From NCBI RefSeq assembly GCF_009730915.1, contig NW_024086823.1, positions 158,501 to 222,500 of the forward strand: 64,000 nt of DNA. The letters are read 5' to 3'. Below are positions 55,644-64,000 of this stretch, piece after piece; the stretch's first letter is position 1, and every line of letters begins with the position of its first letter. The position numbers and the translations under genes are program-made. The notes under the pieces were generated by a model that was not told the DNA's origin, did no database searches, and saw only the letters and a list, made by a program, of their open reading frames with translations. Source of the DNA: Dioscorea cayenensis subsp. rotundata (lineage: Eukaryota; Streptophyta; Magnoliopsida; Dioscoreales; Dioscoreaceae).

Positions 55644-55945
55644 ATGCTCTTATTCAAACATCATCACTTAAAAAATCCATTTCTACATAAGAATTGAAAT
55701 TTACTAAGTAACTTGCACATGATAATCAACTACAAAAAAGCCTTGGCATTTGGATACAAGACAAAGAGGCTGAGAATGTAACACCGTAAGAGATTCTCAA
55801 ATTTCATCATTGAACTTCTTGCCCCATATGCTGGTCCCTCCTTTGCCATTGCCTCTAGGATCTCCTCCCTGGATCATGAACCCTTGATGTTCCGATGAAA
55901 AATGGTTCCATCATAGTAACCACTAGCACATAAAGCTAGGAAATT
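54963..55945 (-). pseudogene. Cyclophilin (PPIL3/CYP18-like) peptidyl-prolyl isomerase, 3' three exons, broken
   Basis: Three minus-strand exons fit one gene. Exon 55945-55785 gives [19 protein letters not shown], then [20 protein letters not shown] and FNDEI. Exon 55337-55179 (53 codons) gives HNVRGILSMANSGPNTNGSQ, FFITYAKQPHLNGLYTVF and VLDLMEK. Exon 55046-54963 (28 codons) gives TQAGPGDQPL, KLNRVTIHANPLAG and stop. All splice sites are GT...AG, with introns 55047-55178 and 55338-55784. The active-site FHR, QGGDP and SQFFIT blocks are present. In the first of these exons one base is missing near 55880 (GGTTCATG where GGTTTCATG is expected) and CGA has become TGA at 55797-55799. The N-terminal exons are absent, replaced by retroelement DNA 25 bp upstream. 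It is therefore a decayed copy of a single-domain cyclophilin gene. Confidence 0.88.
55602..55640. repeat. (TC)n microsatellite
   Basis: About 19 uninterrupted TC dinucleotides, preceded by a short (AC)n, in the cyclophilin pseudogene intron. Confidence 0.95.
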
Positions 55946-55969
55946 CTGGGAAAAAAGGGGTGCAAGTCT

Positions 55970-57196
55970 GTTATGCGCTAGCAACAAGCTCAAGTGTATA
56001 AATGTGCAAGTCTGTTATGTGCAAGAAACAAGAAACAACAAGGAGTCCATCAAGAAGTGGTTTGCCTCGGTTATTATTATGTAATAGGTTTATGTTTGTT
56101 TTATTATAATTATAGCCTAACATGTGTGTTATAAGTATGCAGGCAGTTATATTGTTCAGCTATCAGCTATGAAGCCTATCTAGATGAGATAATCTAGGAG
56201 GCAGTTATCTAGTGATATGTTATCTATTCAATAAAGGAAAAGGTAAAGGAAGTTTTTCCACAAAAAAAAAAATTACATCTTGAGATCGGAGGGTTCTCTC
56301 TAACAAGCCCTTGTTTCTTTGTCCATCATAGGTTCAAAGGGAGAAGGTCAAGTAAACCAAAACATCAGTCAGATCTAGATTTGAGTTCTACTATCAATCG
56401 TCCCATAACTAGATCACAAACTCAAGGCCATAACAATTTGGTATCAGAGATAGGAGTTATGGGAGAGTCACGCAATTTCCAATAGTTTGAAGCCTTCTTG
56501 GACATGTACCAAGAAGATAGAGCAAGGGATAGATCGAATGGGATTGCATTGCCCAAGAAGCAAAACAACAAGAATTTTTGGCTCAACTCAATGATCTGGC
56601 ACGTGAACTAGCAGCATCAAGAATGGATGGACGGGAAATTGGTACTAGAAGTGTAAACCGAGATCATCGAGTTGATGAAGGAAATCTATATAGGCACACC
56701 AAAAAGGGTAATTTTACACCCAAGTATGCTAAACTAGAGTTTCCCCTATAAGATGGAAGTGAAGATCCATTGCCTTGGCTTAGTCGTTGCAATTATTTCT
56801 TTCGTGATAAAAAAATCCCTGAGAGGGAAAAGATGGAGATGGTTGCCCCACATTTGTGCAATGCTCTGTTTAACCGTCCAATTCAAGCACAAAACTTGGT
56901 AAATTGTCCAAACTTCGCCAAACAGGAAGAGTGGGGCAATATCAACGTAAGTTTGAGCAATCATCTGCTTGTTCTAGTACATTCATGTCAGCGCAAAAAG
57001 GTTGAAATTTTCCTTACTGGCTTACAAGAATATAATGTTATTGGAGTTTAGTTAAATTACCTCGCAGATTTAACAAGTGCCATGAGTTTAGCATGATTAT
57101 ATGAGCGGCAAGGTGGTTCAAGTGAATCTGAAATTTCCATTGCCAAGTCTGAAAATTCTAATGCTAAGTGGCCTAACCAACCCAGTTCTTCAAAAC
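55970..57196 (+). mobile_element. Ty3/gypsy remnant: LTR-like leader and gag
   Basis: A CA-ended LTR-like stretch finishes at about 56441 and is followed by TGGTATCAGAGAT, a Met-tRNA type primer site. The gag frame reads FEAFLDMYQEDRAR-like, then LEFPLYDGSEDPLPWLSRC, NYFFRDKKIPEREKMEMVAP and VEIFLTGLQEYNVIG, typical of gypsy retrotrans_gag, with frame breaks. It is cut at 57196 by a copia element. The LTR start is uncertain; TGTTATG occurs at about 55970 and 56009. Confidence 0.7.
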
Positions 57197-57438
57197 TGTT
57201 AGAAGAGGATAAGAAGATTTCAAAGATGGAGATACGAAATCTTTATTGATCACAGCTTCCCCCACACCACATACATCAGAACAAGAGCTAATTTATAGAC
57301 TGGAAGATTCACAGAACCACTAACTTATTGATCCTAGAAGAATGGGAAAACATGATCACTACTGCCATAAAGATAGCCACTAAATCCTAACTGCCAAGAC
57401 TTATTCAAACTGAAAAATATCAGGATTACACACCAACA
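57197..57438 (-). repeat. 3' LTR of the partly inverted copia element
   Basis: 242 bp. On the minus strand it starts TGTTGGTGTG after the purine tract AAGGGGAAG and ends TTCTAACA. The 5 bases to its left, AAAAC (57192-57196), are the target duplication. Confidence 0.88.
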
Positions 57439-57445
57439 CTTCCCC

Positions 57446-59925
57446 TTAATCTTGATTCTTCAAAGCTGATATCCCAAGCATGTTCCTTAGCTTCTCAAAT
57501 GCATTGACCTTCAATAGCTTTGTTAAGATGTTTGCCACCTGATCTTCAGTCTTGCAGAACTTCAACTCAATCTTGTTCTTCTCAACCAAATCCCTTAGGA
57601 AATGGAATTGAATGTCAATATGCTTACTCCTTCCATGTGCAACTGGATTTTTGGCTAAATTACTTGCTGAATTATTATCAACAAATATCTTCAGGCTTCC
57701 CTTGAGTGGAATATGCATGTGATTCAGCATGTTTGTCAACCAAAGTAGGTTGAATCAACAAGTGACCCTTCTCCTTCCTTTGTGAGCTTTGTGCCAACTT
57801 CTATAGGAGTCTTTGCCTGATTGCAACTATCCATCTGATACCTTTTAAGAATGTCAGTAACATATTTCTTTTGAGATATAAAAATTCCATTATCACCTTG
57901 AGTTATTTCAATACCAAGGAAATAGGACATAAGGCCCAGATCAGTCATCTCAAATTCCTTGATGATGCATTGCTTGAAAAGTTTCAACCATACTTGTATT
58001 GTTACTTGCGAATATCAAGTCATCAACATATAGGCATACCATCAAAATATCACCAGAATTACTGACCTTCACATATAATGCATGCTCGGAGGGGCATTTG
58101 TTGAAGCCATCATTGAGGAAGAAAGAATCAATACATCTATTCCATGCCCGTGGAGCTTGCTTTAGGCCATATAACGGCTTTTTTAGTTTGTAGACTTTGT
58201 TTTCGCTCCCTTGTTTTACAAAGCCAGGAGGTTGTTTAACAAACGCCTCTTCTTCAAGTGGCCCATTAAGAAATGCCAACTTTATGTCCATTTGATGGAT
58301 TTTCTAATGATTATGTGCAGTCATAGCAATCATAAGTCTGATTGTTTCCATTCGAGCTACAGGAGCGAACACTTCTTGAAAATCATAGCCTGGACGTTAT
58401 TCAAAACCTTTTGCTACTAGTCTTGATTTGTACCTCTCCACAACTCCATTTGCTGCCATTTTTGTTTTGAAAATCCACTTGACATCAATTGCTTTATGAC
58501 CTTGTGGGAGATCAGTGAGAATCCATGTATTATTTCTTTCAATTGCTTCAAGTTCTTCATGCATGGATCTCATCCATTTTGGATTTTGAAGTACTTTCTC
58601 TAATGTTACAAGTTCAAGATCTGCAAAGAAGGCAAAATGCACCAACTCTCCATCATCATTAACACTATCATCAAGTTTTACCTCATAGTCTTGTAAGCGT
58701 GATGTGATGGTGGTTGTCGGTGGCATTGAGGTCTCTCAGGTTCTGCTGATCTTTTTGGTAAGATAGAAAGTGGTTGAGTTTCTTCAGTAGTGCTGGGCTG
58801 ACAATGACTCTCAGGTTTTTTGACCTTCAGGTTTTTTCTCATTCCAGTCCCAAGTTTTTTCTTCAGCAAATGTAACATCTCGGCTGACAATGACTCTCTT
58901 CGTCATAGGATTGAACAGCTTGTATCCTCCTTGTTTATAGCCAATGAAAATAGCTTTTTCTGCTCTGTCATCTAGCTTTGTTCTTGTTTTTGCTAGAATA
59001 TGAGCATAAGCAATAGCTCCGAACACCTTAAGATGTTTTACGCTTGGCTTGAAACCACTCCATACTTCTGTAGGGGTGTGGTTTGGAACACCCTTCGTTG
59101 GAGCTCAATTCAAAATGTACATGGAACATGATATGGCTTCATCCTAAAGAGTTTGGCATGCTTTTAGTCTTCAACATGCTTCATTAGAGGTGTATTCACC
59201 TCCACCATCAGTATGCAGCACTTTTATAGGATAGCCACTTTACCTTTCAACATGCAATCTAAACTTCTTGAAATAATCAAATACTTCTGACTTCCTTTGA
59301 AGAAAATAAACCTAAATTTTGTGAGTAAAATCATCAATGAAAGTCAAGAAGTACCTGTTGTTGCGATTTGACATTACATTCATTGGGCCGCACACATCAG
59401 AGTGAACAAGCTCAAGTGGTTTAGAAGCTCGCTACTGCCTTTCTGCTGTAAATGGTGTTCGGTGATGCTTCCAAATAGTACATGCTTCACATAATTATTC
59501 AGGATGCTGAATGCACTGTAACCCTTTTACTAAATTTTCTTGAGCAAGCAATTTTAGACTATGAAATTTTAGATGAACAAACCATAGATGCCATAACCAA
59601 GACTCATCATTTATAATTGCATTGAGACAATGATAAATACCACCAGAAATATTAACTTGAAACATACGATTCTTTGTCATAGGAGCTGTAAGAATGATTG
59701 TTCCTTTTTTGTCACAAGTGGAGAGCTTTCCATCATGAAAAAACATACCATACCCCTTTTGCACCAGCTGACCCATACTTAGCAAGTTAGTCTTCATTTC
59801 TGGCACATAAAAATATGATATATTTTTTATCTCCATTCTCCAAGTTGATAAAAATCTGTCCTTTTCCCATCACTGGTATACTCCTCTCATCTGCAAATTT
59901 GACTACTTTCTGCATTTATTTCATC
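57446..59925 (-). pseudogene. Copia pol of the partly inverted element
   Basis: Minus-strand order: VMGKGQIFINLENG, YFYVPEMKTNLLSMGQLVQK (59836), integrase (DDFTHKIQVYFLQRKSEVF, TDGGGEY, KVFGAIAYAHILAKTRTK), reverse transcriptase (WILTDLPQGHKAIDVKWIFK, MDIKLAFLNGPLEEEAFVKQ, VCLYVDDLIFASN), then an internal deletion within RNase H (STYF joined to GWLTNMLNHM) and KHIDIQFHFLRDLV to the stop before the LTR. Many stops and shifts are present. Confidence 0.85.
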
Positions 59926-60184
59926 AGTTTTTAGTTCTGTTGAATCTGGATGTTGGAGTTTTGGAATCCTATTAGATGTTGAAATGAAGTTGATGCTAAG
60001 AATTCTCTTTGATTTGCAAATTTAATAGAAGAATTGGTGTGGATTTAATTCCTTTTGGAGTTAATCCTTTCTGTAGTTCTTGTCTGATTTTAAATCCATA
60101 ACATCATCACAGTTATAACATAGGTTTTTGGCACATCGTTCCTCAATCTCAGCTCGAGTTAAGCGCTTGATGTATAGAGGTTTT

Positions 60185-60435
60185 TGTTGGTGTGTAATCC
60201 TGATATTTTTTTCAGTTTGAATAAGTTTTAGCTATTAGAATTTAGTGGCTATATTTATGGTAGTAGTGATCATGTTTTCCCATTCTCCTAGGATCAATAA
60301 GTTAGTGGTATTGTGAATCTTCCAGTCTATAAATTAGCTCTTGTTATGATGTATGTGGTGTGGGGCAAGCTGTGATCAATAAATATTTCGTTATCTCCAT
60401 CTTTGAAATCTTCTTATCCTCTTCCTCTTCTAACA
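60185..60435 (+). repeat. 5' LTR of the same copia element, now inverted
   Basis: 251 bp, TGTTGGTGTG...TCTAACA, in opposite orientation to its partner at 57197. GTTTT at 60180-60184 is the reverse complement of the AAAAC left TSD. Minus-strand gypsy gag knuckle sequence (AEIEERCAKNLCYNCDD, 60180-60100) abuts it. Confidence 0.88.
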
Positions 60436-60449
60436 ATGGTATCAGAGAT

Positions 60450-61125
60450 ATGGCTATGAACGGCTCGAACCAAGTTTTCATTCCTATCCTAGATGAAAAG
60501 AACTACAATAGGTGGACAGTGCGAATGAGAGTGTTGTTCGATTACCATGAATTGCTAGATGTCATGGAGAATGGTTTTACGGAACCTAGAGAATGCGCAA
60601 GTGATGCAGAAAAGGAAGTTTATCATGACAATAAGAAAAGGGTTAAGAAGGCGCTATTTTTCTTACACCAAGGAGCGACAGATGAAGTTTTTGAAAAGAT
60701 TTCAACTGCAACCACTTCAAAGAAAGCATGGGATACTCTAATGACAACATACAAAAGTGATGACAAAGTAAAAAAAAGGTGAGACTCCAAACACTAAGCC
60801 GTTAGTATGAAACATTGCAAATGTAGTCCACTGAATCCATAGAACACTATGTGAGTCAGCTGCTCGCATTGACAAATCAAATGAAATTATATGGAGGCAA
60901 GCCAAAGGAGCAAGCCATAGTTGAAAAAATTCTGAGGTAATTAACTTCTGAATTTGATCACATTGTGGTGGCCATTGAGGAAGCTCATGATCTATCCTTG
61001 ATGTCTGTAAATGCACTGAATGGTACTTTGCAAGCTCATAAACAACAAATGAATGAGAAGAAAGCTAGAAAGCCAATTGAGCAAGCTCTGCAAGCCATGT
61101 TTCTATTAAAGATGGCCAGAATGGT
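60450..61125 (+). pseudogene. Copia gag of the inverted segment
   Basis: After the primer site TGGTATCAGAG (60437), ATG at 60450 opens MAMNGSNQVFIPILDEKNYN, RWTVRMRVLFDYHELLDVME and KKAWDTLMTTYKSDDKVKK. It then breaks and continues VSQLLALTNQMKLYGGK and LNGTLQAHKQQMNEKKA. It ends abruptly near 61125 against the integrase of another copia. Confidence 0.85.
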
Positions 61126-61129
61126 ACCC

Positions 61130-62567
61130 CTTTAGAGTAATTGGGCGGAGACCCGAAGAGTGTTTCAAAAGGAGATAAAAGATGTAGTATAGGTGTCAGC
61201 ATTCTGCTGATGAGGTAAACAGCAGTGGCAAAAGCATAAGTCCAATAAGTTAGAGGCATTGATATATGAGTTAGAAGAGATAGACCGGTTTCAACAATAT
61301 GGCGATGACGTCGTTCGGAAAAGCCATTGTGTTCGGGTGTATGAGGTGGGGTAGTAAGAAGAGAGATACCAGTAGTGGAGAGAAATTGATCAAGGGCATT
61401 ATATTGACCACCATTATCTGAATAAAAGGTAACAGTTTGATATTTGAATTGATTTTTCGACTAATGGCTTGAAGCGAATGAAGACATCATACACATGAGA
61501 TTTACATTTTAGTGGGCAGTACCAAACATATCGAGTATAATAATCAACAAAAATAACATAGTACTGAAAACCATCATCATAATAAATAGAAAATGTCTAA
61601 ACATCATAAAAGAGAAGTTCAAGTGGATGGGACAAAGTTAATGTAGAAGCAGAAAATGGAATTTTATGGCTTTTATTGCATGCACAGGCATTGTAGGGTG
61701 GGAAAGAAGATAACTGGCTAGATAAAGGTAAAGAAAACTTAGAAACAAAGTTTTTCATAATAGGGAATGATGGATGACCAAGTCGAGAGTGCCACTCGAA
61801 CATGTTGGTTTTGACATTGGATTGTCCCCGTGTTGAGATTTGGTTGGCCACTCATATACACCATCCTTAGGTTCTCCCATCAAAAGGATTTCCCCAGTGT
61901 TGAGATCCTTCACCGAAAAGCGGTGGGTGGGGGAGAATTCAGCGAAACATAGTTAGTAGTGCAAAATTGATAAATGGAAATTAAATTCTTTTTCATGGAG
62001 GGTATACAAAGGATGTTTTGTAGAGCAAAGGTGCGAGAGGAAGTAGGGATGGCGGTAGAACCAGTATGAGTGATGGGAAGAGCCGATACATCACCAATCA
62101 GGACATCATCAGATCCCGGATACGAGCTATGAACGGGAGAGATTGCTCAGGTCAGACGTAACATGGTGAGATGTACCACTATCCAGCATCCATGTAGGAG
62201 TAAACGAAGAGAGCACCAAGAAAAGCGCTAAAGATGAGACGATCTTGACGCTTCCATGTGGTATATGCCGGATTGGGTGATGTAACACCATTGACAGTAA
62301 TAGTTGGTGGCGGTGGAGGATGAGTGCCATCAAGAAAGTGGTAAAGATCATAACCTTCAAGCAGAGATTGGATTTGAAGGCTCCATGTAAGATAATTGGT
62401 TGAGCATAATTTGGTAATGTTGGAGAGATTGATGGTAAGGAGGGGATGGTGAGGATCTTGGTGGTTATGAAGGGAGATAGGATCGGTGGTGGAAGAGGAG
62501 GCAGTGTTAGAAGCCATTGAATAGAGAGAAAGATGTTGGGAGAAAAAAAATTAAGCTCTTGATACCA
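61130..62567 (-). pseudogene. Copia (Retrofit-like) gag, protease and integrase, deleted
   Basis: Minus strand from 62517: MASNTASSSTTDPISLHNHQ and NITKLCSTNYLTWSLQIQSL (gag, UBN2 type), joined by an internal deletion to WMLDSGTSHHVTSDLSNLS (protease), then FEWHSRLGHPSFPIMKN (pre-integrase) and MPLTYWTYAFATAVYLISRM (integrase, 61259-61130). The reverse transcriptase is missing. Confidence 0.85.
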
Positions 62568-62790
62568 TGTTGAAAATATAGAAGAGGACATTGGAAAGAA
62601 TGACTTTATTTCTATTGATTCATATGATATATTTATATACAATATTGTGAAGTTACAAAGATAGAAACTATCCTATAATTAAGATATTACAACTAATTAC
62701 GCAATAATACAGCTAATAACAAGATTATTGGTGATTGATTGAGATCCTATAATCAGGGGGTAATTGAGTACAAGGATTCTCTAATATCCA
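62568..62790 (-). repeat. 5' LTR and primer site of the Retrofit-like copia
   Basis: On the minus strand it reads TGGATATTAGAG at 62790 to TTCAACA at 62568 (223 bp), followed by TGGTATCAAGAGC, a Met-tRNA type primer site at 62567-62555. The outer end is inferred from the TG...CA rule only. Confidence 0.6.
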
Positions 62791-63049
62791 TTTGATTCTC
62801 CACTCACACCCATGAGCGCTTTTCCCATTCCCAGAGTTACTGCGTCCACGTGTCTCTTTCTCATTCCTGCTCCCGATTCGCTCACGTACCCACCACGTGA
62901 CTCTCCACTGCTTCCTTTGGGTTGCTTTGGGACTATGTCAAGGTGTCAATTAGCTTAGAACTTTGGGCTTCATCCATTGGGATTTTACTGCACTATGCAT
63001 GCGTTTTGCTAAGTGTAGACAATTGAATTGCATGGCTTAGAGACACATC

Positions 63050-63352
63050 AGACTTCTATTCTTCATCAAACTACTGCTCTATTTAAATGATGATCGTAGT
63101 TCGGACGTTCAACCTATTCTAGCAGAATTTGATGTTATCTTTCCAGAGCCCACAAGCTTACTACCATCTCGTGATTATGATCATCGAATTATTCTAGAGC
63201 ATTGTACTGAAGCAATCGTTGTTCAACTATACCATTATCCTCATATGCAGAAGGATGAAGTTGAGAAACAATGTAAAAAGGTGTTATCCAAAAAAATCAT
63301 TCGCCTAAGCAAATCTCCATTTTCTTCTTTAGTATTACTGGCCAAGAATAGT
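63050..63352 (+). pseudogene. Ty3/gypsy reverse transcriptase fragment
   Basis: One open stretch reads ILAEFDVIFPEPTSLLPSRD, YDHRIILEHCTEAIV, YHYPHMQKDEVEKQCKKVLS and SKSPFSSLVLLAKN, the N-terminal RT block of gypsy elements (EFxDVFxEP, DHxIxL, YRYPHxQKxEIE, SPFSSPVLLVKK). It ends at 63352. It may belong to the same element as the gag at 56.4 kb, with the copia elements nested between. Confidence 0.85.
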
Positions 63353-63355
63353 GTA

Positions 63356-63445
63356 ATTAAAAGCGCTCACCGCCATTAAGGCGCTAAGACTTTTTATTGC
63401 ACGAGGCGAGAGGCGCCATGAAAGGCGCACGCCCGAGTGAAGTAA
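63356..63445. repeat. GC-rich motif cluster (GGCGCC/GGCGAG words)
   Basis: Short words AGCGCTCACCGCC, AAGGCGCTAAG, GAGGCGAGAGGCGCC and AAGGCGCACGCCC follow each other in an otherwise AT-rich area. They resemble end regions of small plant DNA transposons, but no boundary can be set. Confidence 0.4.
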
Positions 63446-63603
63446 AACGTTAGTTAATAAATAACTAATATATATATATATATAATTTTTGGAATAATTA
63501 AATCAAGCAAATTAAAGCATCAAGTCAAACAAAGCATAACATAAAATCAAGTAAAACACTTCTTAGATGTCTAAAACTACTCAAGTCTTTGGAGTGTAAA
63601 CTC

Positions 63604-63983
63604 AGGTAAATTTTTTTATCAGGCACCAAACTATGGTCCTTTTTTCATTTGCGGTCCAAACTTTAATTTAAATCAATATGGTTACCTAGCTTTAATTTTA
63701 TTTCACCAGGTGGTCACCGAAGGGAATTTGGTCTTTTTCTTATGATCAAATGTTGCAAATTCTCTTTTAGCAAATAAGATGGAATTGCCAATTGTTTAAA
63801 CAATGTGTCATGTATGTCATGATAGAAAATTTTCAGAATTTAAATCATAAAAAAGACTAGAATATCTTAAATACCACCACGTAAAATAAAATTGGAGTTG
63901 GGTAACCATTTTGATTCAAATTGAAGTTTGAAAACAAAATGAGAAAATATTACAGTTTGGTACCCAACCAAAAAATTTAATAG
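63604..63983. mobile_element. Mutator-type MITE, 380 bp
   Basis: Nearly identical 9-bp flanks, TGTAAACTC (63595-63603) and TGCAAACTC (63984-63992), enclose inverted ends of about 100 bp. Left words ACCAAACTATGG, AACTTTAATTTAAATC and ATGGTTACC mirror right ones ACCAAACTGTAA, AACTTCAATTTGAATC and ATGGTTACC when reversed. No coding sequence. Confidence 0.75.
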
Positions 63984-64000
63984 TGCAAACTCTATTTTTG

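Overview
This is eukaryotic nuclear DNA from a flowering plant. The evidence is Ty1/copia, Ty3/gypsy, LINE, CACTA and Mutator-like elements of plant type, a P-class pentatricopeptide repeat (PPR) gene, fragments of BRX-domain, DEMETER/ROS1-like and cyclophilin genes, spliceosomal introns, and plant-type TTTAGGG-like repeats. The GC-rich 5' end of the PPR gene would suit a monocot, but the sequence does not fix the species. Nearly everything is transposon-derived. The only gene that looks intact is the PPR gene at 27.75-29.3 kb.

Layout. 0-5 kb: truncated CACTA transposase, an LTR-like block, a copia tail and a 576-bp tandem duplication. 5.5-6.3 kb: fragment (copy B) of an Ulp1-carrying Mutator-like element (MULE). 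7.9-8.6 kb: broken BRX-domain gene end. 9.2-10.4 kb: LINE remnant, then a 51-bp minisatellite. 11.3-11.7 kb: a 400-bp non-autonomous MULE with a clean 9-bp target duplication. 12.4-13.9 kb: copia 3' end interrupted by MULE copy A (13.9-17.6 kb). 17.6-17.9 kb: a fold-back junction. 18.1-20.7 kb: a second, unrelated MuDR-type transposase relic, followed by repeat-rich AT DNA and a telomere-like 73-bp minisatellite at 24 kb. 27.7-29.7 kb: PPR gene with a Tourist-like MITE four bases after its stop codon. 31.8-37.9 kb: MULE copy C. 38.7-46.7 kb: MULE copy D, the most complete copy. 47.6-48.1 kb: DEMETER/ROS1-like fragment. 49.6-54.6 kb: a structurally complete Ty1/copia element with 492-bp LTRs and TSD atacc. 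55.0-55.9 kb: cyclophilin pseudogene. 56-63.4 kb: a gypsy element broken by two copia elements, one of them partly inverted. 63.6-64.0 kb: a Mutator-type MITE.

The main story is the MULE family seen as copies A, B, C, D plus the 400-bp derivative. Copy D has two convergent genes. One is a transposase on + (PB1-like domain, MuDR DNA-binding domain, MULE catalytic domain, SWIM finger, CCHC knuckle). The other, on -, has a DUF1985/plant-mobile-like head, a Ser/Pro-rich 12-residue repeat region and an Ulp1/C48 cysteine protease domain at its end. This matches the known Kaonashi (KI)/CUMULE-type MULEs. The feature I have not seen described is that the introns of both genes, in all copies examined, are filled by degenerate tandem units of 20 bp (consensus about TTTCCGCTTAAGTTTTAATG). 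The register is kept for up to 15 units without an indel, and the units always lie in the sense direction of the gene that holds them. All copies are dead by stops, frameshifts or deletions.
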